NCBI RefSeq assembly: GCF_037975245.1
Contig: NC_092582.1
Location: forward strand, 16,146,077-16,210,076
Direction of reading: 5' to 3'
Source of the DNA: Apostichopus japonicus
Lineage: Eukaryota > Echinodermata > Holothuroidea > Aspidochirotida > Stichopodidae
Length of the DNA: 64,000 nucleotides
Every line of letters begins with the position of its first letter. The first letter of the stretch is position 1. A program made the position numbers and the translations under genes. The notes beneath the pieces were generated by a model that was not told where the DNA came from, ran no database searches, and saw nothing but the letters and a program-made list of their open reading frames with translations. Shown piece by piece: positions 11,396-22,800 of the stretch.

Positions 11396-12440
11396 ATAAA
11401 GAGTAAGAAATCCAAGAATATGATACAGTTTGTTAGCTCCCACGTATTTACTGTTTACATGAATAAGAAAGGGTAATGGGCCGGGTCCTCCAAATATTTT
11501 GCATAGTACTTTGTAAATTAGGCAATATGTGCAGCTATTTTTGTAGTTTTTTTTTATCATTGAACTACACGCTTTCTCCTAGAACTAGAACATAAATTTC
11601 TTGAGCAAGATTACATTTTGTTCGATAGTAGATTTATGTGTTTTGGCGTAATATGGACGATATTTTTAAGCCTCCAAGTTGTGAGTAATTTACACGGTTG
11701 ATGGTTTTCAGACAGGACCAAGGTAACCGTAAAATAGTGAGCCTATCATAATCAAGGAACGTTTTATGGGAGGACGAACCTTCATTACCATTGTCGTCGC
11801 TCGTTATTGCTTAATGCTTGTAAATAATATTGGTGTTATTCGTTAAAGTTTTACGGTACATGGATCACGAATTTCAAAGTCGTTATCCTCGTAAAAGACA
11901 AGATTGGTGACATTGTCGTGAAACGTCTTACTGGTTGACGATGGTAAGAGTCTCAAGCAAGAGGTTAGTAACCTAAAGTTACCTAAAGAGCATTTGGAAA
12001 AGGTCACTCTGGAGGTGAAACCTCTCACCAATGTCCTTTGAGACGATTATTAAATTTTTAAACAGAATGGGAAGAAGTAACATCCACACATATATTTACA
12101 CGTCTATATGAATGACCATGGAAAACAAACATCAATAGTAACAATAAAATATATGATATAAAATATAATATTTTACCAACACCCTGAACTAAAATATCAA
12201 CAAACATATTTTTTTTAGTAAGTATGGTATCTTAATTCGTCTCGTTCGTTCGTTCTATGGTCGTAATTGTTTATGATATGGCACTTTTAGTTTTCCGTCT
12301 CAAAGTCTATTGGATATACCTCTGTATACTTTATTTACAAAGTATTCTCAGGGATGTTTATTTACCATACATTGTTTACAAAGGTTTACAAGGTGTCCAT
12401 AAACACTGATAATCTATGTCAACTTTAATCTGCTGTACTT
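11396..12440. other. intergenic between the two GH3 relics
   Basis: AT-rich sequence. I looked for decayed exons 2-6 of a GH3 copy and saw none that I could defend. Confidence 0.35.
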
Positions 12441-12591
12441 TATACGTGACACGGAGAAAGGCCAGACCAAAGTCAAGTTTCATCAAGAATTAGGCTATAA
12501 AATAATTCTACTGTCATCTTTCTTATTATCCAAAGCAACTATTGAAATTCCTGACTCTAGAATGGTCGATAACTGTAGTACTATCCATAGC
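12441..12591 (+). pseudogene. relic of a GH3 exon 1 with its upstream block
   Basis: The segment TATACGTGACACGGAGAA ... TTTCATCAAG matches the leader of GH3 gene 2. It is followed by a decayed exon 1 in which TCTTTCTTATTATCCAAAGC and CTCTAGAATGG align with gene 2 exon 1. The start codon position reads AATT instead of ATGG, the frame is broken, and the donor is lost (CATAGCTAG instead of CATAGGTAA). No matching exon 2 follows before the 13190 transposon. Confidence 0.78.
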
Positions 12592-13181
12592 TAGAACGAA
12601 AAACAAGAATGTTCGATATGTTAATTACTAACCTCTCATGCATGCCTGTTAAGTTCCGTTTTCAAATGTCGTTCGGTTACTCCAATAACCCTGGTCAGAA
12701 TGGTTGGTAATTAACATTACAAAGAGCGACTTGCATGAACTGCGCACATGCACGCTGTATACAATTAACGGAGAGAACTGCCCAGTAGGTTTTGGTATGG
12801 ATGCCTATGAAAATGACAACAGAGATGATTCAGTTGAAAACGACTGTTCATGATGACTTCATTTACTCAAACCTCTAGCAGCAGGGAAAGGAAATGCTAC
12901 TCCCTACACTATAAAGCCACAGACTTTGTTCTCCGGGAATGTTCTCTCATAATTTAGCCTATTACGAGTAGAAACAGTTTTGCTCCTGTTATAGAACTAC
13001 TTCACATTTTTTACGTGCTGCTTTTACTAGTGCAGGCGTTTCGAAAACAATGTGATAAAAAAAGATCGTACTGTCATAAACAATGTCGCGAGCCTGTATA
13101 AGTCTCTGATCGGCATGGCTGCACGATTCAAGTGTCACTTTACCAATGTGCATGCAGAAACGAAATACGAAACTATGTTTA
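12592..13181. other. intergenic, nothing recognised
   Basis: No exon or repeat seen. This is where the exon 2 of the dead GH3 copy would be expected; it may have been deleted. Confidence 0.35.
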
Positions 13182-13189
13182 GTCACCCC

Positions 13190-15303
13190 CAGGGACGTAG
13201 CCAGGGGGGGAGCGACCGCTCCCCCCTTTCAGTGTTGATTTTTTTTTTACAAACTGTCGTTTTTTAGCATGGTATTTTGTCAGTGCTCTTTTGATCTTGA
13301 ATACTCGTCAGCTCCGTTAACTCGATTGTAATCGTAGTAACATTCAGGCCTACTGATTCAGCTACTTACTTAGTTTGGCAGATGCAATTAGCTAAATTTA
13401 GCTTATAGCCAATTACAAGCCTACAGTTGGCCACTGCGTAATAAAATACATATATATTGCCTACCTAACCGCACTCTATGGAATGTCATGAACTGTACTG
13501 TAGGCACAACAACGTCGACAACGTTCGTTCTATGAGTCGTCCTAAGTTGTTGCACGAACAGCATGTTATGAAGATAAGCTAGCAATCGTACGTGATACGC
13601 ACTTCCTATAATAATTATTACACTGCTAATACACTGCGATAACGATATTTGTTTTTAGGCCACTGCATACAGGGGCGTAGCGAAGGGTTTTTTGTTGGGG
13701 GGTGTGGAGAATTTGATTTGCCGACGGATCTGGAAGTGGTGACTGAAATGGGGGAGGGGTCTAAGGGGAGGGGGTGTCCCCCTCCCCTTTGGCAATTTTT
13801 TAGATTTGAAACGTCCTTAGATGCAATCTGGTGCATATTTTAAGTCAAATTTGAATTGCCGACGGATCTGGAAGTGGTGACTGAAATGGGGGAGGGGTCT
13901 AAGGGGAGGGGGTGTCCCCCTCCCCTTTGGCAATTTTTTAGATTTGAAACGTCCTTAGATGCAATCTGGTGCATATTATAAGTCAAATTTGAATTGCCGA
14001 CGGATCTGGAAGTGGTGACTGAAATTGGGGAGGGGTCTAAGGGTAGGGGGTCTACCCCTCCCATTTTGGATTTTTTTTACTTTTGAAACGTCCTTAGATG
14101 CAATCTGGTGCATATTTTAAGTCAAATTTGGCACGGAAGAAGCTCCCGTTCTCCTTTTCTCTATTCAGCTTTCCTTCTTTCTTCCCCTTCCGCTCTCTTC
14201 ACCTTTTCTCCTTTTGCCGACAGACCCAAAATTTGCCGACAGCGACCAAATTATTGGGGGGGGGGTGTGACACCCCCCACACCCCCGCTCGCTACGCCCC
14301 TGACTGCATATCTGGCTATATTACAAAATATGAAAGTTTATATTGTCCATCAGTTAAAGTTCGTCAAATTTATTAAAGTCCAGACATTTGACAATAAACA
14401 AGAATCATCCTACTGGAAAAAATTGTAAAAGAGCACTATGTTTGTCTTTCGATATATTATGTAAAAGAACATGTAAAAGAATTCAAACAGGAGACAAAAT
14501 CTGTTGATAATGATATCATATGATCAGGGGCGTAGCCAGTATATATATGTAGCACTGTAGGCCCGGACCTACATTTTTTTGGCCAAGTTATCTTTTTATT
14601 AAAAACACCCATAATTCATAATTCTTGCTGGACGAGTTTAAGAGTCTATAGACAGGAAACACTATTGAAATGAACGTAGCAAGAATATGGCTAAATTAGG
14701 TGACCTATTCTTCTCATCTAGGCTGTCATTTCTATCGCGTGCCATTTCATTCAAAAGACTAGGATCCGATCTTGTCAGTTTTTTAACATGTAGTTAAGAA
14801 CCCGTTTACGCAGATAATACTTCAGTTGAGAAAACAGTTGAGAAATTTGCATCAGATGGCAATCGTCGGATAGCTCTCGCCTTCTCTTATTAGGCTAACT
14901 TAAACATTTACTAGCTACAGTTGTATCAAAGACATTTCTGGCCTATCTTTGTATCTACAAGTATCAGAAGTTGAAAAGTAAGACTACTCTGTACATGTAC
15001 CTTGCTAATTTTAATACATTATGTAGTATTGAATTACGTACTATTTTAACTCGTTTGTTTTTTGGGTTTAAAAGTGGTATTGAATGAGGTGTCTCAAGTT
15101 AGCAAGAGGCCAGGGAACTAGAATGAACACTCGGGAAGGGCCGTTTCCGGCCATCTGGGGGGTTTGTAAAACCAAAGATTTTCTTGTACGCTCCGCGCCA
15201 ACCGATGGTGGCGCTCCGCTCAGATAGTCGTGCCTACAATTTTGAGAATCCATATCAATCGCAAAAAGTGCTCCCCCCTTTCAAATTCCTGGCTACGTCG
15301 CTG
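13190..15303 (+). mobile_element. hAT-like non-autonomous transposon, copy A (2114 bp)
   Basis: Its termini are CAGGGACGTAGCCAGG at the left and CCTGGCTACGTCGCTG at the right. Perfect 8-bp duplications GTCACCCC flank it at 13182-13189 and 15304-15311. The interior matches the element at 59899-62118 in inverted orientation over most of its length. It carries a nested insertion at 13670-14302 that the other copy lacks. A further internal part (about 14525-14790) resembles the family at 60690-60950. The ~105-bp shared module lies near the right end (about 15130-15235). There is no transposase frame. Confidence 0.9.
13670..14302 (+). mobile_element. hAT-like MITE with three 138-bp tandem units, nested in copy A
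   Basis: Termini CAGGGGCGTAGCGA and TCGCTACGCCCCTG, with perfect 8-bp duplications ACTGCATA at 13662-13669 and 14303-14310. The paralogous transposon at 59899-62118 shows the uninterrupted site, with a single ACTGCATA (in reverse, near 61640). That is direct evidence for insertion. Internally GCCGACGGATCTGG recurs at 13720, 13858 and 13996, a 138-bp period, followed by a partial fourth unit. Confidence 0.92.
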
Positions 15304-15311
15304 GTCACCCC

Positions 15312-18215
15312 ACCCTCATCTCCTTCCACATCCTTTCCCTACGAACCATTCATCCGTCTCATTAAAATGTGACACTGAGTGCATTCGCTCCTCCATGCAT
15401 ACCAAAAAAAAAAAAAACGTAAGATGCGATAATAATAACAGCAGATAAAGTAGAAATGCAGACACAGCAGATATCCTTGAGAATAAAACTAGCAGCATGG
15501 AGGATTCAAATATGACAAAACTAGGATTTTCTGCTGGCAAACTTTACGCCTTGTCGAATGAATCTCTCTAATTTCTCAGCTACACTATCTAGATTTTGCT
15601 GTTTGTAACCGACACGCACTTCAATATATAGCGTATTATGACAAAAACATGATTAAAATACATAAATTTTCCATGGAATTTGTATTTCCGTCTACGAATA
15701 GTTCCGTTTGGATATGAAACGTTCCGTTGCTATGGTCAAACCACGAAATTACAGAAAGTTCATCCGGCATATTTATAGTAAAAGGTTGCCTACCTATATG
15801 CGCTTCGCTCATTAACAAAGTCTAAACTAGCAAAACGTTATCAAATGGACAGCCTATACATTGACTTTTAAGGCATACACAAACATTTCTTCATTTTAAT
15901 AAATAATAGCCATGCCTGTAGATGGCACATAGAAGTTGTTCATTTATGACGCTATCAGCATCTCGTGCAATGTGTGCAAAGTACAAGAAGTAACCGACGC
16001 TTTTGTTGGCGCAATCTCGACATAACTGTTTTTACTATTTTAACTAGCCCTCAGACAGTTGACGAAAGTTATCTTTTGGCACTTTCCATGACGTACAATG
16101 ACTCACGTCGAGGATGAAAACATGAATTCCAAAGCAATTTCGTGCCCGATTTCTTTCTCTCGATTTTTCGTGCCCAGGTTCTCTCCATGGTGACTTTTCT
16201 TGAAAAGATTATAGATATACGCCCACGTACGGATGATTTCTGTACGTACAACAATCGTACAGTTATTTCGCAATTCGGAACGCGACGCGCCTCTGATCTT
16301 TTGCTGTGAGCGTTCTTGTATCACTGTATCTCAAGCTTGAAACTTTGCTCAGTACTGTCATGAGCAGAAATTGGGGACGACCCTTTCAATTGTGACATTA
16401 TATCTGCCACAGTGTTATTTCTTTGGGCCTACATCATTTTCTCCCAAACTGATCTTATCTGGCTCCTCTATATAACTGCACTTTTCCATCAACTACCTGG
16501 CTTTAGATATTACTGACATTTTAACACTGCGATAACTTGACTCACTACCACTTTCACTTCCTTCCGAATACCATCAGCCTGGTAGACTGAAAACCGTTGC
16601 AATAGTAGAGAGGAGACAGGTAAGCACAGTAAATACCCATTCTGTACTTGCATATTTTGCGACACGTGATTTCCATACGATTATATAAAAATATAGTATA
16701 TAACAATATTTTTATACGAAAAATAATAAAACCAAAATAAACATATAAAAAAAGTTGGAATTATAGAGTAAGTCTAAGAAAACAGTTTGTAGTTAAAAAC
16801 GAAACCAATGCAGAAAATAGACGAAGAAAAACAAAAAAGTCAGGTATTTAAAGAAAATGGGATAATTACATCAACCAATCCCCCAAAAAAAGGGGGGGAG
16901 GGCGGTGGGCGGGGAATTTCTATGAAGTTGCCGATCTCATCCCGAAATTTGCGTATATGGGCAAAATTTCAAACAATGCATTCAATATCGTACTTCTTCA
17001 TGATACAGCCCTTTCAGCTATTATATCGTTCGGCATTTACATAGAAGCCAAAAGTACAGGTTATCTTTTCAAATAAATTGACATTTCTAGCAATTTTATA
17101 AAGCCATCAGATTTATCTACAGGAATATCAATGACTTGACCTTTAACCGAGTAACCTTTCGCATTTTATATTAATTAAGGGCTATGAATTGGCTATTTGA
17201 CTCTGAACCTGTGGCGTGATTAGTCAAACAGGAACATATTATATGAGCAATGGGTTGTTTGCGAAACGCTTTTTCGCACATACTTGACCGAGCTTGACCT
17301 TAGAGCTCCTTTCATCGCGTGGCCTTTGGTGTTTAACATTAATTAATGTTCTGTAGACATACAGCTCGTGATAACCTACTTGTGTTTGAAGTATTGCGCC
17401 ATGTTGTCATTTAGGTGTAAGTGTAATGGTCACAATACTGTTTTGGGGTAATCAACCTGTGATCTTTGACCTATGGCGTCATTAGTCACGTAGGTGCAAG
17501 GTTTGGCAAAGTGACCGTTTTGTAATTGTTTTCTAGTCATTTGTTATCATACGGTGAAATATATTGGGAAACGTTAACACGTGATCACCATTCGAGTTTG
17601 ACAACTCTGTTGATTGAGCTCAGGAATTTTTTTCCAGACAATTTCTTAAAAAACTTAATTAATATCATTAGTTTTCTCACAGATTTGTTATATGACACCA
17701 TCAAAATAGTAATTTACTCAGACTAACTAATTTAGTGTTAACTAACTTAATGGTAAGGTTAGCCAGATTTTGGGGGAAATTGTGTGGCTTGACACTGTAA
17801 CTTCCACATGGTTACGTTGCCAGATTGGTATTTTTATGCAATTAAAATAGATAATTAACTCCATTAATGATGAGACGCTCTTTGAATAAAAGTAAACAAA
17901 AAGTCAACCAAAGGACTTATAATTATGTAACTGATTGTTTCAAGATTATTTATTACAGAAACTTTACATTAGTATCCGTATGTATTCGTTTTAAATAAGA
18001 AAAGAAAATTAACATATTATGGGTCGCACATAGGTAAATTCAGAATAACACAAGGTAATCAATTTCAGTCACTTTTAAAGTCTGTCAGGAAGTAAACAAT
18101 TTACGTTAAGACAAAAACAGAAACAACAACAATTAAGCAGAATAAGCCATAAAAAAACGAGGAAATTGTTGGAGCGAATGTGTTAATAATGTATTCCAAT
18201 TCTAGTTTGAAGACA
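15312..18215. other. intergenic, no gene recognised
   Basis: The stretch holds an A-run (15400-15416) and AT-rich sequence. About 45 bp at 16162-16207 (TTTTTCGTGCCCAGGTTCTC ...) recur at 45250-45295, so a dispersed repeat is present. Similar phrases around CCTGTGGCGTGATTAGTCA (17210) and CCTATGGCGTCATTAGTCA (17470) hint at an old local duplication. No open frame shows a family motif. Confidence 0.4.
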
Positions 18216-18223
18216 TTTGAGAG

Positions 18224-19008
18224 CATGGGCGTCAACAGGTGGGGGACGGGGGGGACATGTCCCCCCCACTTTCAAAAGTGGAGGGGATATCATATCATTT
18301 GTCCCCCCACTTTTCAGAGCAGTTATTAAAAAAATCACATGCATATGCGCGATTTTCTATCACAATTGCTGAGCTGATTCAAGTAGAATCTAACTTAGGA
18401 ATCATTATCAATAAATTGCACTGGAAATTAGAACAGTGCTTGGCCCTTTATCCCCCTTCCACTGATATTCACCCTCCCCGCTTCGTCCGAGACCTCTGAT
18501 AAAAGTTTGTGCGATGTTTGAACGATGTTTTAGAGTGTTTTGTGGAAGCACCCCTTCTCGCCAGAAATGGAATTCCCCTTGCCCTACACTGTGAATCAGA
18601 GAAAACGACGCATTTCAACTTGAAAACAAGTCGAAGACCCCACCAGGAAGGTAATATCATATATTTTAGGCCCTACAGACAGTATTCTGCCTGTATGCAG
18701 GGTATTATATGATACCAAACTACCGAAAATATTTCGTTTGAGATGGACGCTGTGTAATTCGTTTCCCTTGGTGTCAGAACGGCATCTTTCTACCAGTACT
18801 TTCTGTCGGAATTTAGTTTTGTGAGACAAAATTTCTCCTCACAGATCTGGTTCTGATGTAACTAAAACGACTCAGGAAGGCCGTCTCCTGCGATCTAGGG
18901 GGTCTTATGTACCCAAAATTTTCTGGTACGCTACGCGCCAACCAATGGTGGCGCTCCGCTTAGATAGTATAGTGTCCCCCCACTTTCTGAAACCTGCTGA
19001 CGCCCATG
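18224..19008. mobile_element. hAT-like MITE (785 bp)
   Basis: Termini CATGGGCGTCAACAGG and CCTGCTGACGCCCATG, with a perfect 8-bp duplication TTTGAGAG at 18216-18223 and 19009-19016. Just inside each end is a complementary G/C tract (GTGGGGG...; CCCCCCACTTTC). The ~105-bp shared module lies near the right end (18868-18970). There is no coding capacity. Confidence 0.9.
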
Positions 19009-19016
19009 TTTGAGAG

Positions 19017-19757
19017 GAGAGTAGAATAGAGTCATCTAACCCCGTGTCACAAGTTGAACGAATAACAATTAAAACCCATAATGAAAACAAATAAACAACA
19101 GCCCGTCCTCTAGTCTAAGCCGGTATGTTTGCAAATTATGAGGGGTGGGGGGGGGGGGGGTGAATCGACGATAAGATCATATTATTACTATTTTCTTAAT
19201 ATTATATTTATAAATTACTAATTTTTCCTTAAATGGTAGAGAGGCACTAACATATGAATATATGTTCCCATTTGACCGACCACAACTTTCTTGAAGTGTG
19301 GTGTCATTGCATGAATAGTTATGTCTTTTAAAAAGTATAGAGCAACTACAATACGTTTACCTGGATATTCTATTTATACACGTCTTTGTGGACGACCTTT
19401 GAGACTTCACCCTGGTCACATTGTCTCTCTTATCTCTGTAATATTATACGGAAGACTCATTGGGTCGCAACAACAAAGGGCAACATCAATGATTAAATGA
19501 TAATAATCATAAAATCTACACCACAAATATGAAATCCACAAAATTTGTACAAAAATATCGATTTATGGTGTACTTTCTTTTCATTCATGTACTTTTCGAG
19601 GGGTGTTGTAGATGTTGTGTCTGCTTTATCTGGCGGACATGTGTAATGGATTATTATTTACTTAATTTATCAGGCTTTCGTGAATGACATGAACCTTTGC
19701 TATGCACGTTTGGTTAAAGGTTAATCTGATTATGATGTAGATATATTTATATATATG
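19017..19757. other. 5' flank of GH3 gene 2
   Basis: A G-tract lies at 19140-19161. Otherwise AT-rich with no repeat recognised. TATA-like TATTTATATATATG at about 19744-19757 lies roughly 60 bases before the start codon. Confidence 0.35.
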
Positions 19758-19809
19758 TACGTGACTCTCAGAAGACGGGGCATATAGGACATAATCAACT
19801 TTCATCAAG
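19758..19809 (+). promoter_or_regulatory. 5' leader block of GH3 gene 2, shared with gene 1 and the relic
   Basis: TACGTGACTCTCAGAAGACG ... TTTCATCAAG directly before the ATG matches the relic at 12452-12487 and, less closely, gene 1 (4864-4915). The shared ACGTGAC/GCGTCAC core could be a bZIP- or bHLH-type site. This is an inference from conservation only. Confidence 0.4.
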
Positions 19810-22800
19810 ATGGATCGAAAGTATACGGCCGCAGGAGTTATTTGCTTTCTTATATCTTTCTTATTATCCAGAGCAGCTGTTCAATGTCTTGCTCTAGAAT
19901 GGACGACGACAGGGATCATTGCTGTATTCATCATAGGTAAGCATAACATATCAATCTAAGTATTTATACAAAAAAAGGTTTCTGACTCAAAGGGACTTGA
20001 GAACACGGTATGATAAATACACCTACCTACCACCGAGACTTGAAATACTCAGCCAATAGTTGTGGACCAGGTACGCCCATTTCACGTCTTATAGTCGTAG
20101 TAGATTTCGATTACAATTCCTACGATTCTAGCGTAGTAAGCTACATAACATCTATTAGCATGATCAGTATGTTATGCAGTATCTCGAGAACTTCGATCCA
20201 TGTAAACATTGCCATAACTAAAAGTACTATATGATTCGATTGTAGGTAGACACGTATGGACAGTCCCGTTGGGCTGAGCTTTCGATAGGTATTACAGTTT
20301 ACACTAATCGACTATGCGTAAGGAACATAAAGCAAACATATTTACGGTGGCCGGTATAATACAGGTATCTTCTTCAGGAATCTCTTACATGCGTATCCCA
20401 TAAAAAGTAATAAACATGATATAATAATTGCAGGATCGCTGGTCATTGTTGTTGGTTTCTATATGTAGTGTAGCTTAAAGAAATTGCAGTATGTTGCTTA
20501 ATCAATATTTCAAAAACGATTACTGCTCATTACTATTGATATCATTTCACCAGATCTACACTACACAGTTCATCTTCTATGTATATATCATTAGTGTGTT
20601 TTGTTAATATTCATGCATATGTTCATGTTAATATTCATGTATTTATTTTTGTTGTCACTTTGCGCACAAAGCACTGATGAGTATTTCTTTTACACACCCA
20701 TTTAATGTTTGTGTAAAATTTATACTCTCAGGAACAACACCAAATATGGAAAATTAGGCATTAGCCTACACTTGAATATGACTATGACAGATAGACTAGT
20801 AGTGGAATAATAGTTCATATTCGCTTTAGATAGCTGTGGTTGGTTATTCACTTCGACAGTTCATAGCAACTTTGTGTTTTGAATGTTTGGGAGATATCTA
20901 GTCCAAAATATACCTCGGGTGGAGGTTTAAGGAACTCTGAATCCAATCCAATCAATCCAAACTCCGAGTTTACAGAACAATGGTCGAATAGTACAGTTGT
21001 GATCGAGTAATACAACACTGGTGCCTAAACGTCGAACATGCAAATACTAAATGGTAAAAATAAACTATTTTCCTGATCTATTCTTGACGTAAATTTTCCA
21101 ATCTCAGACCAAGCTGAAATGTAATTTGTGTAAAAGTACTGCTCATGAATTTTATTTTCTCCCTCCTCGTTGAGAGTGAAGATAAATCTCAACATTTTAT
21201 CATTACAGGGGTTTTGATCATTGCGAGCTTTCTCCTGGGAGTTATTTATCTCTTTATATCAACTCGTCGTGTTTCCAAGTATCACACCCTCTTCTCAGCG
21301 CTCGCATGTTTTATGTTCAAATACTACTTATTCTACATTGGAAAGAGAAGACTCGTTGAGTTACGTCGGGGCTGCGTGGATTCTCGAAGCACACAAGAAG
21401 ACAGACTTCAACTGATCATGTCGAAAAACAAAAATACAGATTACGGACGAAAGTTTAACTTGAAAGACATTCACAGCTTGAAAGATTTCCAGTCAAAACA
21501 CCCGCTGACGCAATATGACCACTATAAGCAGTTCATTCAGAGGGTAGCGAAGGGCGAGAAGAACGTGATGACGGTTGAGCCAGTTACACGATTGGTACTG
21601 ACAAGTGGTACCACGGGATTGGGGAAGCAAATTCCGCAAGACATTAATCAAATGTACAATGCTCACGCTATCACACTACGAATCCAATCTGAGTTTTTCT
21701 CGAACTTTCAACCACTGAATAAGGAGTTCAGGATACACTGCAACTCAAAAATCAGGGAAAGCGAGGCTGGTATCACAATAGCAGCTGGAGCAGCAGTTGA
21801 CCGAAGGATCAAATCTCTGTTAATAGCATATTCCACGCCACCGGACGGATTCCTAATTGAGAATATCCAGGATGCTTTTTATGTTCATTTTTTGTTTGCT
21901 CTTCGGGAGAGAGAGCTTGGCTCGACCTTCGCTATTTTTACTAGTATCATAGTAGATGGGTTCAAGTACTTGGAGCAGCATTGGCCAGAAATGGTAGAAG
22001 ATATTGCCAACGGCACTATCAATGCCACGTTGACTCTTCCTGCGTCAATCAGAGAAGAATTGACAAAGGCAATGGGAGAGGGAGACGCTGAGAGAGCAGC
22101 GGAGGTCAAACGAGAATGTGAAAGAGGTCAAGATGGGATAATGCGAAGACTCTGGCCTACAATGCAGAGTATTACTGCCATTGATAACATCGGATTAAGA
22201 GAAACACTAATGCAGACTGTTGCTAAAGGTGATTTCTGTATTCCTAAATTACAACTGCTTATAAATTAAATCCAACTTAAAACTGACAAAGCTGACTTCC
22301 GTCATGTTCATGCGTCATTAAATTTCAAGGCATATCCGGTAACTTTTCGTGTGATTACGAAATTAACAGGGTTTTGTCTTTCACACAATAAATGACAGAA
22401 TAATATGAATGTCAATTGAAAGATTATAGGTGGTCGATGGATTGCTATGGGTCAATTGACTACCATAATTTTTCCGAAGTCACAATTCAGTGAGATATTC
22501 ATCAGGGGTCAAGGGAATGTACAATTTGACAAACGTGATAAAAAGTACTAAGTATGTACCAATCTGAAGTAGAAAACTCTTGAGAGTAACACAATCGTCG
22601 AAGAGGTTTCGACCTTGGAAAAATAAAAGAGTATTGCAAAGAAAAGTAAGTAAAACTTGATTAGATTACACACTAAAATGGAAAGTTTGCATTCGAGTAA
22701 ATGGACGATAATGCTCACCAACTAGATAAGCTTTTCACAAAATTAGAAACATCTTGTACCTATCTTGGGTAATCTCGTCCACATGCGTTCGCAGTTGCTA

